Positions 12,977 to 21,037 of a stretch of 64,000 bases of DNA are shown here, piece by piece. The stretch spans positions 186,001 through 250,000 of the forward strand of contig CBDAQC010000006.1 in the NCBI GenBank assembly GCA_965198915.1, in the 5' to 3' direction. Every line of letters starts with the position of its first letter. Within the stretch, counting starts at the first letter, position 1. Both the position numbers and the translations under genes were made by a program. Source of the DNA: BOG-908 sp965198915 (GTDB lineage Bacteria; Pseudomonadota; Alphaproteobacteria; Acetobacterales; Acetobacteraceae). Under the pieces are notes generated by a model. It was given only the letters and a program-made list of their open reading frames with translations, did no database searches and had not been told where the DNA came from.

Positions 12977-13758
12977 TGTGACGTCCAGCCGCCGTCGATC
13001 GAGATCGGCGCGCCGGTCATCGTGGCCGCGCCGTCCGAGCACAGGAACACGCACAGGGCGCCGATCTGGTCTGGCTGGGTGAAGCACAGCATCGGCTGCT
13101 TCTCCGACAGCAGCGCGCGAGCTTCCTCCTCGGCCGTGCGGCCGGCGGCCTTCGTGCGGGCGTCTATCTGCGCCTGCACCAGTGGCGTCAGCACCCAGCC
13201 GGGGCAGATGGCGTTACAGGTGATGCCGTCATTCGCCAGCTCGAGGGCGGCCACCTTGGTCAGCCCGACCAGGGCGTGCTTGGCGGCGACGTAGGCGGAT
13301 TTCTGCGCGCTCGCCACCAGGCCGTGGGCGGAGGCGATGTTGATTATCCGCCCCCAGCCGGCCTGCTTCATGCCTGGGATCGCCGCCTGCATGGCGTGGA
13401 AGGCGGCCGAGAGGTTGATGGCGATCACCGCGTCCCATTTCTCGGCGGGGAAATCGGCGATCGTTGCGGTGTACTGGATGCCGGCGTTGTTGACCAGGAT
13501 GTCGGCGCTGCCCAGCTCGCTGTGCGCGTAGGCCACCATGGCCGCGATCTCGTCGGGTTTCGTCATGTCGGCGCCGGAGTGGCGGACCTGCACGCCGTGG
13601 GTGGCGGCTAGCTCCTGCTGCAGCGCGGCGATTGCGTCCGCGGGGCCGAAGCCGTTCAGCAGGATGGCCGCGCCATCGGCCGCCAGGGCGCGGGCGATGC
13701 CCAGGCCGATGCCGCTGGTGGAGCCGGTGACGATAGCCACTTTGCCGCGCAGAGCCAT
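12973..13758 (-). CDS. bdhA: 3-hydroxybutyrate dehydrogenase (SDR family)
   Basis: A 261-residue classical SDR. It shows TGSTSGIGLGIARALA (NAD site), NNAGIQYTATIADFP, the catalytic SAYVAAKHALVGLTK (Tyr-x3-Lys) and the C-terminal end ISIDGGWTSQ. The NNAGIQ, HGLVAS and CNAICPGWVLTPLV segments are those of D-3-hydroxybutyrate dehydrogenases that reoxidise monomers from polyhydroxybutyrate. The ATG at 13758 follows GGAGAAGGG. The reading frame is open further upstream but the added sequence looks non-coding. It overlaps the epimerase gene by four bases, a functionally odd pairing. Confidence 0.85.
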   Translation of the reverse strand: MALRGKVAIVTGSTSGIGLGIARALAADGAAILLNGFGPADAIAALQQELAATHGVQVRHSGADMTKPDEIAAMVAYAHSELGSADILVNNAGIQYTATIADFPAEKWDAVIAINLSAAFHAMQAAIPGMKQAGWGRIINIASAHGLVASAQKSAYVAAKHALVGLTKVAALELANDGITCNAICPGWVLTPLVQAQIDARTKAAGRTAEEEARALLSEKQPMLCFTQPDQIGALCVFLCSDGAATMTGAPISIDGGWTSQ

Positions 13759-13924
13759 GCACCCTTCTCCCGTCCAGACCGTATAGGGCACATAGCTTGT
13801 CTGTCTGTAGGAAGGAACGGGAGGGGACGCCAACTTGCCGGAAAAGAGGATGCCAGGATGTTTCCGCCCCGTAGCGAAGCCGCCGCGCGGGTGGACAGGC
13901 AAGAGGTTTTGGGCCCGTTCCTGC

Positions 13925-14458
13925 ATGAAGGGCCTGCTTGCCTGCGTGGCCCTTCTGCCCGGCGAAGCCGGCGCCGAGCCCCGCCAGATACCCCTCGCCC
14001 CGCCTGGCACGAGCGCGGAGTTCACCAGCTACGCCATGGGCCTTTGGCCGATTGCCGGGCGTTTCACCCGTTTCAGCGGAGAGCTTCAGGTCGATCCCGC
14101 CCATGTGCAGGATTGCACCGTGAACCTTGTCATCGACGTATCCAGCCTGGAGATGGCCGATCCGTCGCGCGCCGGCACGGCGAAAGGGCCTAAGCTGTTG
14201 GATGCGTTGCGTTTCCCGACGCTTACCTATCAGGGCAGTTGCGCGGGTGGCCATGCGGCGGGAATGTTGACCATGCATGGCGTGACCCGCCGGCTGGAGT
14301 TGTCCGCCCGGCGGGCCGGCCAGGTGGTGACCGCCACGGGCACCCTGCATCGCCAGGATTACGGGATAGACGGCCTGCCAGGGCTGGTCGGCCGAACCAT
14401 CAAGCTGAGTTTCGCCGTGTCGCTGCCCGACGACCTGGCGGCGCTGGTTCATCCCTGA
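13925..14458 (+). CDS. YceI-family periplasmic protein
   Basis: A 177-residue protein starting MKGLLACVALLPGEAGA, a short Sec signal peptide. It continues with the YceI fold features FTSYAMGLWPIAGRFTRFSG, the strand block VNLVIDVSSLEM and LTMHGVTRRLEL. YceI proteins are lipocalin-like beta barrels that bind polyisoprenoids or other amphiphiles in the periplasm. I chose this ATG because the signal peptide begins here; an earlier in-frame ATG adds a basic, non-signal stretch. It is divergent from bdhA and precedes dps. The ligand is unknown. Confidence 0.75.
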   Translation: MKGLLACVALLPGEAGAEPRQIPLAPPGTSAEFTSYAMGLWPIAGRFTRFSGELQVDPAHVQDCTVNLVIDVSSLEMADPSRAGTAKGPKLLDALRFPTLTYQGSCAGGHAAGMLTMHGVTRRLELSARRAGQVVTATGTLHRQDYGIDGLPGLVGRTIKLSFAVSLPDDLAALVHP

Positions 14459-14536
14459 AGGGGGGCGGCGGCGAGGCGCGGGAAACAACGGGGGTCCGCT
14501 CGCGTTCCGGGGCCACACCACTTTAGGAGTGTCGAT

Positions 14537-15085
14537 ATGGCAACCACCGAGAAAGCTCCCGCCCAGGCGCATCGTATGCACCGCACGCGCAACAACCTGT
14601 CTTCCAACGCGAAGAGCGTGTCGATCGACCTGCTGAACGCGCGGCTGGCGGACGGCATCGACCTGGCGCTGGCCACCAAGCAGGCGCACTGGAATCTGAA
14701 AGGGCCGCAGTTCATCGGCATTCACCTGATGCTGGACGGGTTCCGCACCGAGCAGGATGAATGGAACGACACCATGGCCGAGCGCGCCGTGCAGTTGGGC
14801 GGGACGGCCCTGGGCACGACGCAGACGACGGCCTCGATGACCAAGCTGTCACCCTACCCGACCGACGTCTATGCCGTAGCCGACCACCTGGCGGCGCTGA
14901 TCGACCGGTTCAGCACGTATGCCAACGCGCTGCATGACAGCATCGACCAGGCGGACGAGGCGGGCGACGCCGATGCTGCAGACATCTTCACCGAGGTGAG
15001 CCGCGGTATCGACAAGCAGCTTTGGTTCCTGGAAGCGCATGTGCAGGAGCCGACGGGCGAGATGCGGGACGGGAACCAGAAGTAA
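14537..15085 (+). CDS. dps: Dps family DNA-protection ferritin
   Basis: A 182-residue ferritin-like four-helix protein. KQAHWNLKGPQFIGIHLMLDGF carries the His and Asp ligands of the inter-subunit ferroxidase site, and DEWNDTMAERAVQLGG supplies the partner ligands. The flexible basic N-terminus (RMHRTRNN) could contact DNA. Dps dodecamers oxidise iron with peroxide and compact DNA in stress or stationary phase. AGGAG lies just before the ATG. With the manganese catalase nearby this looks like a peroxide-defence neighbourhood, though the genes are not co-transcribed. Confidence 0.92.
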   Translation: MATTEKAPAQAHRMHRTRNNLSSNAKSVSIDLLNARLADGIDLALATKQAHWNLKGPQFIGIHLMLDGFRTEQDEWNDTMAERAVQLGGTALGTTQTTASMTKLSPYPTDVYAVADHLAALIDRFSTYANALHDSIDQADEAGDADAADIFTEVSRGIDKQLWFLEAHVQEPTGEMRDGNQK

Positions 15086-15213
15086 GGTTGGGGCTCTGCC
15101 CCAAACCCCGCTGGGACCTCGAGGCCCCAGACCCCCATCTGTTTTGGTACGTTACAAATAGGTTCTAAGGACGACTGTCCTCAGCGGGGTCCAGGGGCAG
15201 AGCCCCTGGCCTT
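15086..15213. repeat. GC-rich intergenic repeat, family 2, inverted pair
   Basis: A GGGGCTCTGCCCC palindrome followed by AAACCCCGC and CTCGAGGCCCCAGACCCC fills 15086-15135. An inverted partial copy (GCGGGGTCCAGGGGCAGAG) lies at 15183-15201. Related copies are at 55531 and 61911. The right copy overlaps the last codons of the L,D-transpeptidase gene. The two copies can fold together as a large hairpin between the convergent genes. Confidence 0.75.
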
Positions 15214-16244
15214 CCTTGCGTACTAGGCGCGCTGTCCACCGCCCCGACCCCAGGGGTCGTCGCCGCCGCGGCAGGCAGGCTCGGATCCGGCCAATCAGCC
15301 GGGCGGCTGGCCTGGGTGGGCGGGGCGTCGGGTGGGAGCCGGGTGTCGATGACGATCAGCAGGCGGCCGGCGAGCCTGGTGGGCGTGCGATCGGCGGCCA
15401 GAAGGGCGTTGTAGCGTATGTCTGTGACGGCCGCGCGTTCGTAATCCGCGTCCAGTATGCCGTAACGGTCCAGGAAGCGGTTCATGGTGGAGGAGACGCG
15501 CACGCAGCCTTCGCTGGCCGGGCGGCCGAGGCGGCCTTCCAGCAGCTTGGGGTCGGTCGCGTGCATCTGCAGGCGAATGTCACCGCCGGCGCGGTCCGTG
15601 TGCCAGCCTTTCAGCGCCCATTGCCAGCCGAAATCCCACACCCGCATACCGGCGAGACCCAGGCCGCGTACGTGGTGTTCGTTGTAGGTGCCGAGTGCAC
15701 GGAAATCGAGGATGGCGTCGGTGTGGGCGAACACGCCGATGGGCGTGATGTAGTAGTCCTTGCGGCCGGCCTGGCCGGTGGAGACGTGGGCGGCGCCGAT
15801 TAGTTGCCAGCCCTCCGGGCCGCCCGGCTTTGCCAGCATGACGGAGAGCATTTCCACCGCCGGGTTGCGGTCCACGACGACGACGAGTTGCGGCGCATCT
15901 ATCGTCCGGCCGGCCAGGCGCAGGCTTTCCGCCGCGCGCCAGCCAGTGTTCGCCGGATGCGCACGCGACGGCGGGATTAAGTTGCGGACGTTTGCCGCCA
16001 TGGCGGCGCGCAGGGCTTCCGCCTCGGTGGACACGGTGCCGCCGGCATAGGGGCGGGGCGCGGCGGGGGGCACGACGTTGCGCAGGGAGAGCGCCGAGAC
16101 GACGGGCGCCTGGGGAGCGCTGCCCGGGGCAGGGCGAAGATGCGGGAAGGGGGTGGTCTGCGGCTCGATTGGGGGCGGGGTAGCGCCAGCCTGAGATGAG
16201 ACCAGACACGCAGCTATCAGCAAGGCTGGACGCAGTTCCGGCAC
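15165..16244 (-). CDS. Secreted YkuD-type L,D-transpeptidase
   Basis: A 359-residue protein with a Sec signal (PALLIAACLVSSQAGA), then a proline-rich linker, then a YkuD domain. The catalytic motif is visible as the LQMHA histidine followed by PASEGCVRVSS with the nucleophile cysteine. Role: cross-linking or anchoring of peptidoglycan in the periplasm. A TTG lies 18 codons upstream, but the GTG at 16244 has AGGAAAA in front and gives a clean signal peptide. The last about 16 residues (GRPGALPLDPAEDSRP) are encoded by a copy of the family-2 GC-rich repeat, so the C-terminus may have been extended by repeat insertion. Confidence 0.82.
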   Translation of the reverse strand: MPELRPALLIAACLVSSQAGATPPPIEPQTTPFPHLRPAPGSAPQAPVVSALSLRNVVPPAAPRPYAGGTVSTEAEALRAAMAANVRNLIPPSRAHPANTGWRAAESLRLAGRTIDAPQLVVVVDRNPAVEMLSVMLAKPGGPEGWQLIGAAHVSTGQAGRKDYYITPIGVFAHTDAILDFRALGTYNEHHVRGLGLAGMRVWDFGWQWALKGWHTDRAGGDIRLQMHATDPKLLEGRLGRPASEGCVRVSSTMNRFLDRYGILDADYERAAVTDIRYNALLAADRTPTRLAGRLLIVIDTRLPPDAPPTQASRPADWPDPSLPAAAATTPGVGAVDSAPSTQGRPGALPLDPAEDSRP

Positions 16245-16371
16245 TACGGTTTTCCTGACACGCCACCCGACGGCGGACACGCCGGAGATCTGCTGCAATC
16301 TAGCGGAATGTGCCTGCCTCGGCTAGCGCTTGCTGCCGGGGGCCGCCGAAGCGGCACCCGGCAGCCGGGTA

Positions 16372-17286
16372 TCAGCGCGACTTCTTGTAGAGCTTGGTGG
16401 CGACCTCGAACATCTCCTCCGGCGCGTAATCCGGCGCGAAGGCGCCGTAATTGCCGGCCATATCGGAGATCTTGCCACCGTCGGGGTGGCCGTCCACCAC
16501 TTCGAGCTCCCCGGGCGGGTCACCGGGCAGCGCCATCTCGCCGTTGCCCCAGATGCCCTTCATCTCCTTGTAGTCGTCCGGGCTGAAGCGATAGAGGCGG
16601 CGGTGGCTGCCCTCGTCCAGGTATTTCTGGCACTCGGGAATCTTGCTGAGATTGATGTTCGGCGTTGGGAGCATCTTTTCCACTTCGACGCCGGTGATCT
16701 TCTTCAGCGCGAGTGCGTAGGCGTGTGCGTGCACCGAGCCGCGCACCAGGAGGTAGCCACACACTTCGCGGCCGGTGGGCTCCGTCATCGTCTCGTAGAC
16801 GCGCAGCTTGTGTATGCGTGCGCCACATTCGAGGTGGAAGTTGTGCAGCAGGTCGATGATGACGTTACCGGTGGTGGTGACGAAATCCATGTTCCACGAC
16901 GCGCCGTTTGCGTTCATCGGCATGGCGCCACCGCCGTTGGACAGGAACGACGACGCCAGGCGTATGTCCTGCATCTCGGCGAACGGCGCGTCGCTCAGGT
17001 CCATGTCCTCGGTCTGGTCGCCGGGACCGTTGTTCAGCATAGCGACGCCGTTGCTCACCAGCTCGACATGGCCGAGCTCCTCGGCGGTGATGCTGGCGAC
17101 GAGGCTGTAGAACGGGCGAAGCTTGCTCTTGCTGCGAAAGTTGAAGCTCTGGAACATGTAGTTTCCGAGCGTGGACATCTCGCCGTATTTGCCGCCCAGC
17201 AGTTCCTGCAGGGCCGCCGCGGCGTTGGGGTCTGGCTTTTTCGGCTCCGGAAGGGCGGCCTGCAATTTGTCTATGCGCATGAACAT
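16372..17286 (-). CDS. Manganese catalase
   Basis: A 304-residue non-haem catalase. The start MFMRIDKLQAALP, LLGGKYGEMSTLGNYMFQSFNF, ASITAEELGHVELV (Glu and His metal ligands) and the later VRGSVHAHAYALALKKITG are diagnostic of the dimanganese family. It dismutates hydrogen peroxide in the cytosol without haem. AGGATAA precedes the first ATG at good spacing; a second ATG lies two codons in. It is on the minus strand next to a small release-factor-like gene, with Dps 1.3 kb away, suggesting peroxide stress (inference). Confidence 0.93.
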   Translation of the reverse strand: MFMRIDKLQAALPEPKKPDPNAAAALQELLGGKYGEMSTLGNYMFQSFNFRSKSKLRPFYSLVASITAEELGHVELVSNGVAMLNNGPGDQTEDMDLSDAPFAEMQDIRLASSFLSNGGGAMPMNANGASWNMDFVTTTGNVIIDLLHNFHLECGARIHKLRVYETMTEPTGREVCGYLLVRGSVHAHAYALALKKITGVEVEKMLPTPNINLSKIPECQKYLDEGSHRRLYRFSPDDYKEMKGIWGNGEMALPGDPPGELEVVDGHPDGGKISDMAGNYGAFAPDYAPEEMFEVATKLYKKSR

Positions 17287-17416
17287 GGGCGCTTATCCTT
17301 CAAATGCGGACGGCTCTGGGCCGGCCTTGGGGGTAACGTCGAGTGGCGGGAAAAGAAGCGAACAGCTTTTGTCCGGCTGCCGCGGTTTGTTGACGCAATC
17401 GATTTTCTATAGGCGG

Positions 17417-17836
17417 CTACTTGCCGCTTTTCAGTTTGTCGCGGGCCAGCGCCAGAAGCTGCTTGTCTGTCACGGCCGAAAGGTCTGCGGTGAGTTCCTG
17501 CATGCGCTGCGCGGTTTCGGTGTGCCTGGTGCGCAGATGTTCGGCCAGATGGTGGCCGGCGTTGCTGTGGCCGGTACCGTGGCCCACGATGATAATGTGG
17601 TTGCCGCCCGCCAGCTCCTTGGAAATCTGCTCGTAAAACGCCGGATCTTCGGAGGCGCGCTGGCCCTGTTCGGCGTCCTGGTCCCGATGGGTCAGGTGGT
17701 GGCGAAAATGATGCGGGTCGTGCGGCTTCAGCGTGTGTTCCGAGACGTCATGCGAATGGATGTCTATGTGGAAGATGCGTGCCTGGTGATGCTCGATGGC
17801 GACGATCATGTCCGGGGCGTTTGGGTCAATATTCAT
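17417..17836 (-). CDS. Small histidine-rich baeRF-like protein
   Basis: A 139-residue cytosolic protein. MIVAIEHHQARIFHIDI, the histidine-rich stretch HTLKPHDPHHFRHHLTHRDQ, GGNHIIIVGHGTGHSNAGHHL and the terminal DKQLLALARDKL resemble the small proteins annotated as translational machinery or bacterial eRF1-like (baeRF) domains, which end in a conserved DxQLLALAR. Function in this group is not established. The start ATG at 17836 was chosen because upstream codons are low-complexity and overlap the next gene. No clear Shine-Dalgarno sequence is seen. It lies 47 bases after the MaoC gene and before manganese catalase on the same strand. Confidence 0.6.
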   Translation of the reverse strand: MNIDPNAPDMIVAIEHHQARIFHIDIHSHDVSEHTLKPHDPHHFRHHLTHRDQDAEQGQRASEDPAFYEQISKELAGGNHIIIVGHGTGHSNAGHHLAEHLRTRHTETAQRMQELTADLSAVTDKQLLALARDKLKSGK

Positions 17837-17883
17837 GCGGTTCGGAACGGATGGCGGGGCCGGGGAGTTCCGCGGCGCCCGTG

Positions 17884-18333
17884 CTAGGCAGGCCGCGTGG
17901 CGAACAGGCCGGTGGCCTCCATCGTCATCACCTTCTCGCCATGCTGGTTGCGAAAGACGTAGTTGCGGCGGGCGGAGCCCATCTCCGGGCGGCTGCGCGA
18001 GACGCGAACCTCGGTCGTCTCGCACTCCAGGGTCAGGTCGTCACCGGGGTAGACGGGTTTCAACCAGCGTATGTTGTCGATGCCGGGCGAGCCCAAGGAT
18101 TGTATGCCGCGCGCCTGCATTTCATCGACCATGAGCCGCATCGCGTAGCCGCAGGTCTGCCAGCCGCTGATCGAGAGCTTCTTGAAAAAGGGGTGCGCGG
18201 CGGCGGCCTCGTCGTCCAGGTGGAAGGGCTGCGGATCGTATTTTCGGGCGAAGTCCAGCGCTTCCTCGCGGGTGACGTGTATGGGGCCGAGCACGCTGGT
18301 GTCGCCCTCTCGCATGTCGTCCAGGTAGATCAT
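17884..18333 (-). CDS. MaoC-family (R)-specific hydratase/dehydratase
   Basis: A 149-residue hot-dog fold protein. TREEALDFARKYDPQPFHLDDEAAAAHPFFKKLSISGW matches the MaoC hydratase core, with the catalytic Asp-His pair in DPQPFH, followed by RWLKPVYPGDDLTLECE. Such enzymes hydrate enoyl-CoA thioesters, and some act in polyhydroxyalkanoate supply. The ATG at 18333 follows GGAGA; the long upstream open frame is not coding. The substrate is unknown, and it may be co-transcribed with the small gene downstream. Confidence 0.82.
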   Translation of the reverse strand: MIYLDDMREGDTSVLGPIHVTREEALDFARKYDPQPFHLDDEAAAAHPFFKKLSISGWQTCGYAMRLMVDEMQARGIQSLGSPGIDNIRWLKPVYPGDDLTLECETTEVRVSRSRPEMGSARRNYVFRNQHGEKVMTMEATGLFATRPA

Positions 18334-18609
18334 GGGAGTCTCCGCTTCGATGTTCGGTGGACGGTGGCGCGGTGGTGAAGAGCAGGCAAGGCCTTCTGTT
18401 TCCCGGCCGGCGGCTGGTGGAGAGGTCCGCGACAGCGCTGACGAAAGTTGCTTGCTGCTTTCTTTCAGGAAAGCAGGCCCTGCGTGCTTCGTGGACGCGC
18501 GGCTTGCTGGCAGGTGACGGGTGCGCATAGTCTGTGCGCCTGTGACGTGAAGGCAGCGCTGATTTTTCGCATCGATCCGCCACGGACGCGCTGCAGCGGT
18601 GGCGGGCCG
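18334..18609. other. Divergent intergenic region
   Basis: About 275 bases between the minus-strand MaoC gene and the plus-strand outer-membrane gene. It presumably holds two divergent promoters. I see no gene and no convincing boxes. Confidence 0.4.
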
Positions 18610-19395
18610 ATGCCCATGTTGCGCAGGCTCGGCCGGCTGGCCTGGCTGGCGGGCGTGCTGTGCGTGGCTGCGGTGCAGGCCGCGCTGGCGGACGGGCCGC
18701 GGGATTTCAATGCGGACACGCCTGGCAAGAGCTACACGCCCTACACGGTGGCGGAGGGCTATTTCCAGGTCGAGAGCGATACGGTGCATGTAACGTCCGG
18801 CAGCGGAACGGTGACGGTGCAGAGCCTGGATCCGGTGTTCAAATACGGGCTGACGGACGATGTGGAGATAGAGCTGCAGACGGGCGGATTGGTGAGCATG
18901 TCCGGCCAGGGTGGGGCCAGGACCGGCTATGGCGACACCGTGCCGGCCATCAAGTGGAATTTGTATGGCAATGACTGGCAGGTGTTCACGGCGGCGGTGC
19001 GTTTCGGGGTGAAGCTGCCCACGGCCGCGCAGGGGATCGGCAATGGCGCAGTGGAGTTCGCCATCACCGCGCCGGTGCAGGTGGCGCTGCCTTGCGAGCT
19101 TTCGCTGCAGATCCAGCAGGAGGTCGATCTGCTGAAGAACCAGAACGATACGGGGCGGCATTTCGACTATCAGGAGGACGTCTCCGTCAGCAGGAGCTTC
19201 GGGCAGACCACGGTATCTGTCGAGGCGTTTGCGGAAAGCGGCACCGATCAAGCTTCCCATGCGCTGTATACTGCCGATCTGGGCGTGGGTTATGCCGTGA
19301 CTTCGACGGTGGTGATATCGTTTGGCGCGTATGTAGGGCTGAACAAGTTTGCGCCCAGCATCGAGGGATATACGGGGTTCGCGTTCCGGTTCTGA
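18610..19395 (+). CDS. Outer-membrane beta-barrel protein (phenol MetA-like transporter family)
   Basis: A 261-residue protein with signal peptide MLRRLGRLAWLAGVLCVAAVQAALA, then repeated amphipathic strands ending in GYTGFAFRF, an outer-membrane C-terminal phenylalanine signature. Blocks such as PVFKYGLTDDVEIELQTG, GDTVPAIKWNL and RFGVKLPTAAQG recall the putative outer-membrane family named after MetA of phenol degradation. The substrate is unknown. Two ATGs lie close together (18610 and 18616). It is transcribed alone. Confidence 0.65.
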   Translation: MPMLRRLGRLAWLAGVLCVAAVQAALADGPRDFNADTPGKSYTPYTVAEGYFQVESDTVHVTSGSGTVTVQSLDPVFKYGLTDDVEIELQTGGLVSMSGQGGARTGYGDTVPAIKWNLYGNDWQVFTAAVRFGVKLPTAAQGIGNGAVEFAITAPVQVALPCELSLQIQQEVDLLKNQNDTGRHFDYQEDVSVSRSFGQTTVSVEAFAESGTDQASHALYTADLGVGYAVTSTVVISFGAYVGLNKFAPSIEGYTGFAFRF

Positions 19396-19635
19396 GTGTC
19401 TTTTGCGAAGACTTGTTTTGTCGGTCGAAGGCGATTTGTTTGTGCTTCGGTGCTAATTGCCATTTTAGGCCACTGCGGTCCGGTGTCCGGGAGTGACCGC
19501 CAGCCGACTTACCGGAACGCGTTTTCGAATAGCGGGCAGCCAGCGCCCGCATCGAACAAGCGCGATGGCAGCGACATGTTTATGGGCGCGCGGATTGGCC
19601 AGGACGATCCGAAGCGGTGATCCCAGCGAACAGGA

Positions 19636-19675
19636 CAAAAGTTTTTTGCTTCTTTTTTGCAAAAAAGAAGGCCTT
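19636..19675 (+). repeat. Family-1 A/T palindromic arm
   Basis: Class A arm with loop GC instead of TC. The GGCCTT end is 8 bases from the stop of the minus-strand hypothetical gene that begins at 19684. It shares the extra flank CCAGCGAACAGGACAAAAG with the copy at 20991. Confidence 0.9.
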
Positions 19676-19683
19676 GCCTTGGC

Positions 19684-20385
19684 TTATTCCAGTTTCACGT
19701 CGCGGTCCGGCGGGCGTAGCTGGGATTCGAGGTGCGGCATGAGGCGGGAGCGGTCCGGCGTTATGCCGTAGGCCTGGCAGATGCGGGCGAAGTTGGCGGA
19801 GACGTGGTCGTTCGGGTGGGCGATCAGGGTTTGGGTGATGGTGGCGTTGAGGCTTTCGGGGATATCGGTGTGGGTGGGGTCGAGCAAGGCGAGGTTGGCC
19901 ACGGCTTCGTAGAGGGTGCAGCGGTCCGCTTCGGAATGGGCGGGCTGTTTGGGCGGGGGGTCGTCGAGGTCGAGGTCGTCCAGGTCGTCGAGGTATTGCT
20001 CCGGGTCGAAGCTGGATGATTTGGGGCTGGGCTGGGCGTAGGGGCGGCGGGCGAAGGTGTTGTTGGTGATGCGTTCCCAGAGCTCGACGGATTGGCGGAC
20101 GCCGCGGCTGTGTCGCGCGAAGGCCAGGTCCGGGTCCGGGTGTTTTGCGGTTTGTGTGGTGTCGGGGGTTTCGGGCGTGGCTGGGGCTTGTTCGCGGGCG
20201 GCAAGCACGCGGGCGGCGGCGGCGCGGGCGAGGGCCAGGCCGAGGTCACGCAGTTCCAGACAGGCGGCGAGGTTGTCGGCTCGGTGCTGCGCTTGCGCGG
20301 GGTCTGGCGGGATGGCGTTCAGGGTGGGCGGCCTGGGGTTGGGTCTGGGAGAACATTGGTAGAACGCTGGGTGGAAGCTGGGCAA
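19684..20385 (-). CDS. Conserved-type hypothetical protein, 233 residues
   Basis: I do not recognise a family. The predicted protein has an Ala-rich helical N-terminal third (NLAACLELRDLGLALARAAAARVLAAREQ), a proline-rich middle, an acidic stretch DPEQYLDDLDDLDLDDPPPK and a C-terminal helical part (SADRCTLYEAVANLALLDP-like, then SANFARICQAYGITPDRSRL). There is no signal peptide or membrane segment. The only start for the full frame is TTG at 20385, so the true start may be further in. Regular third-position GC supports coding. Function unknown; the segment AYGITPDRSRLMPHL suggests it may be a helical regulatory or DNA-associated protein (weak inference). Confidence 0.6.
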   Translation of the reverse strand: MPSFHPAFYQCSPRPNPRPPTLNAIPPDPAQAQHRADNLAACLELRDLGLALARAAAARVLAAREQAPATPETPDTTQTAKHPDPDLAFARHSRGVRQSVELWERITNNTFARRPYAQPSPKSSSFDPEQYLDDLDDLDLDDPPPKQPAHSEADRCTLYEAVANLALLDPTHTDIPESLNATITQTLIAHPNDHVSANFARICQAYGITPDRSRLMPHLESQLRPPDRDVKLE

Positions 20386-20521
20386 GCTTGTTCGGGGAGG
20401 TCTGCTCTGGGGAGCGGCGGCTGGTCGGTTTTGCCGATCGTGTGTGCGGGGTTCGCGACCGGGCTGTGTGGACGCGGCGACGGAGCGGAAGAGAGCACGA
20501 CTTACCGACTATCGGACGCCA

Positions 20522-20914
20522 TCAGACCGAAGAGATCGGTCGGTAGCGACCATAGATGGCGCTTCCGAGCCAAAGATAGAAGAAGAAGAAAAAGATGAAG
20601 GCGAAAATCCTGACTTCGTTGAGCAGAAAGAACGAGGGCGGGTTGCGCACATTGTAGATGATTTCGTGCTGCTTCGAGCCGCCGACATAGCTGCTGTATT
20701 TGCCGGCGGGCAGCATTATTCTGTAGACCACACCATCTTGCGCGACAAAGGTTGCCCGTTCGCCCTGTGAGCTCCAGCTCGTGGACGTCGCGGTGGCGGG
20801 GAGCCATCCGTCGGCTCGCGCAACCACACGGAAGACGGTGGCGAATGCGAACGTCGAGAGTAAGCAGACCCCCATCAGGGCTGCCAGAATGAACAAGCCC
20901 TTCGCTTTTTTCAC
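20522..20914 (-). CDS. Small DUF3592-like membrane protein
   Basis: 130 residues from a GTG start (GGGAG about 13 bases upstream). An N-terminal membrane segment (GLFILAALMGVCLLSTFAFATVF) is followed by a beta-rich extracytoplasmic part (ATSTSWSSQGERATFVAQDGVVYRIMLPAGKY…YNVRNPPSFFLLN) and a second membrane segment rich in phenylalanine (IFAFIFFFFFYLWLGSAI). The architecture resembles DUF3592 proteins. Function unknown. It lies downstream of the lactate permease on the same strand, with a palindromic arm between them. Confidence 0.6.
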   Translation of the reverse strand: MKKAKGLFILAALMGVCLLSTFAFATVFRVVARADGWLPATATSTSWSSQGERATFVAQDGVVYRIMLPAGKYSSYVGGSKQHEIIYNVRNPPSFFLLNEVRIFAFIFFFFFYLWLGSAIYGRYRPISSV

Positions 20915-20990
20915 CGGCGTTCTGGCTCCCTGCTGCGCCGGCGACGATCAGCGGCGAGGATAACCCGAGGGGCTACCCCAGCGAACAGGA

Positions 20991-21030
20991 CAAAAGTTTT
21001 TTGCTTCTTTTCTTCAAAAAAGAAGGCCTT
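20991..21030 (+). repeat. Family-1 A/T palindromic arm
   Basis: Class A outer part. The left stem has a C where class A has T, giving one C-A mismatch. The GGCCTT end is about 8 bases from the lactate permease stop codon. Confidence 0.9.
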
Positions 21031-21037
21031 GCCTGCC

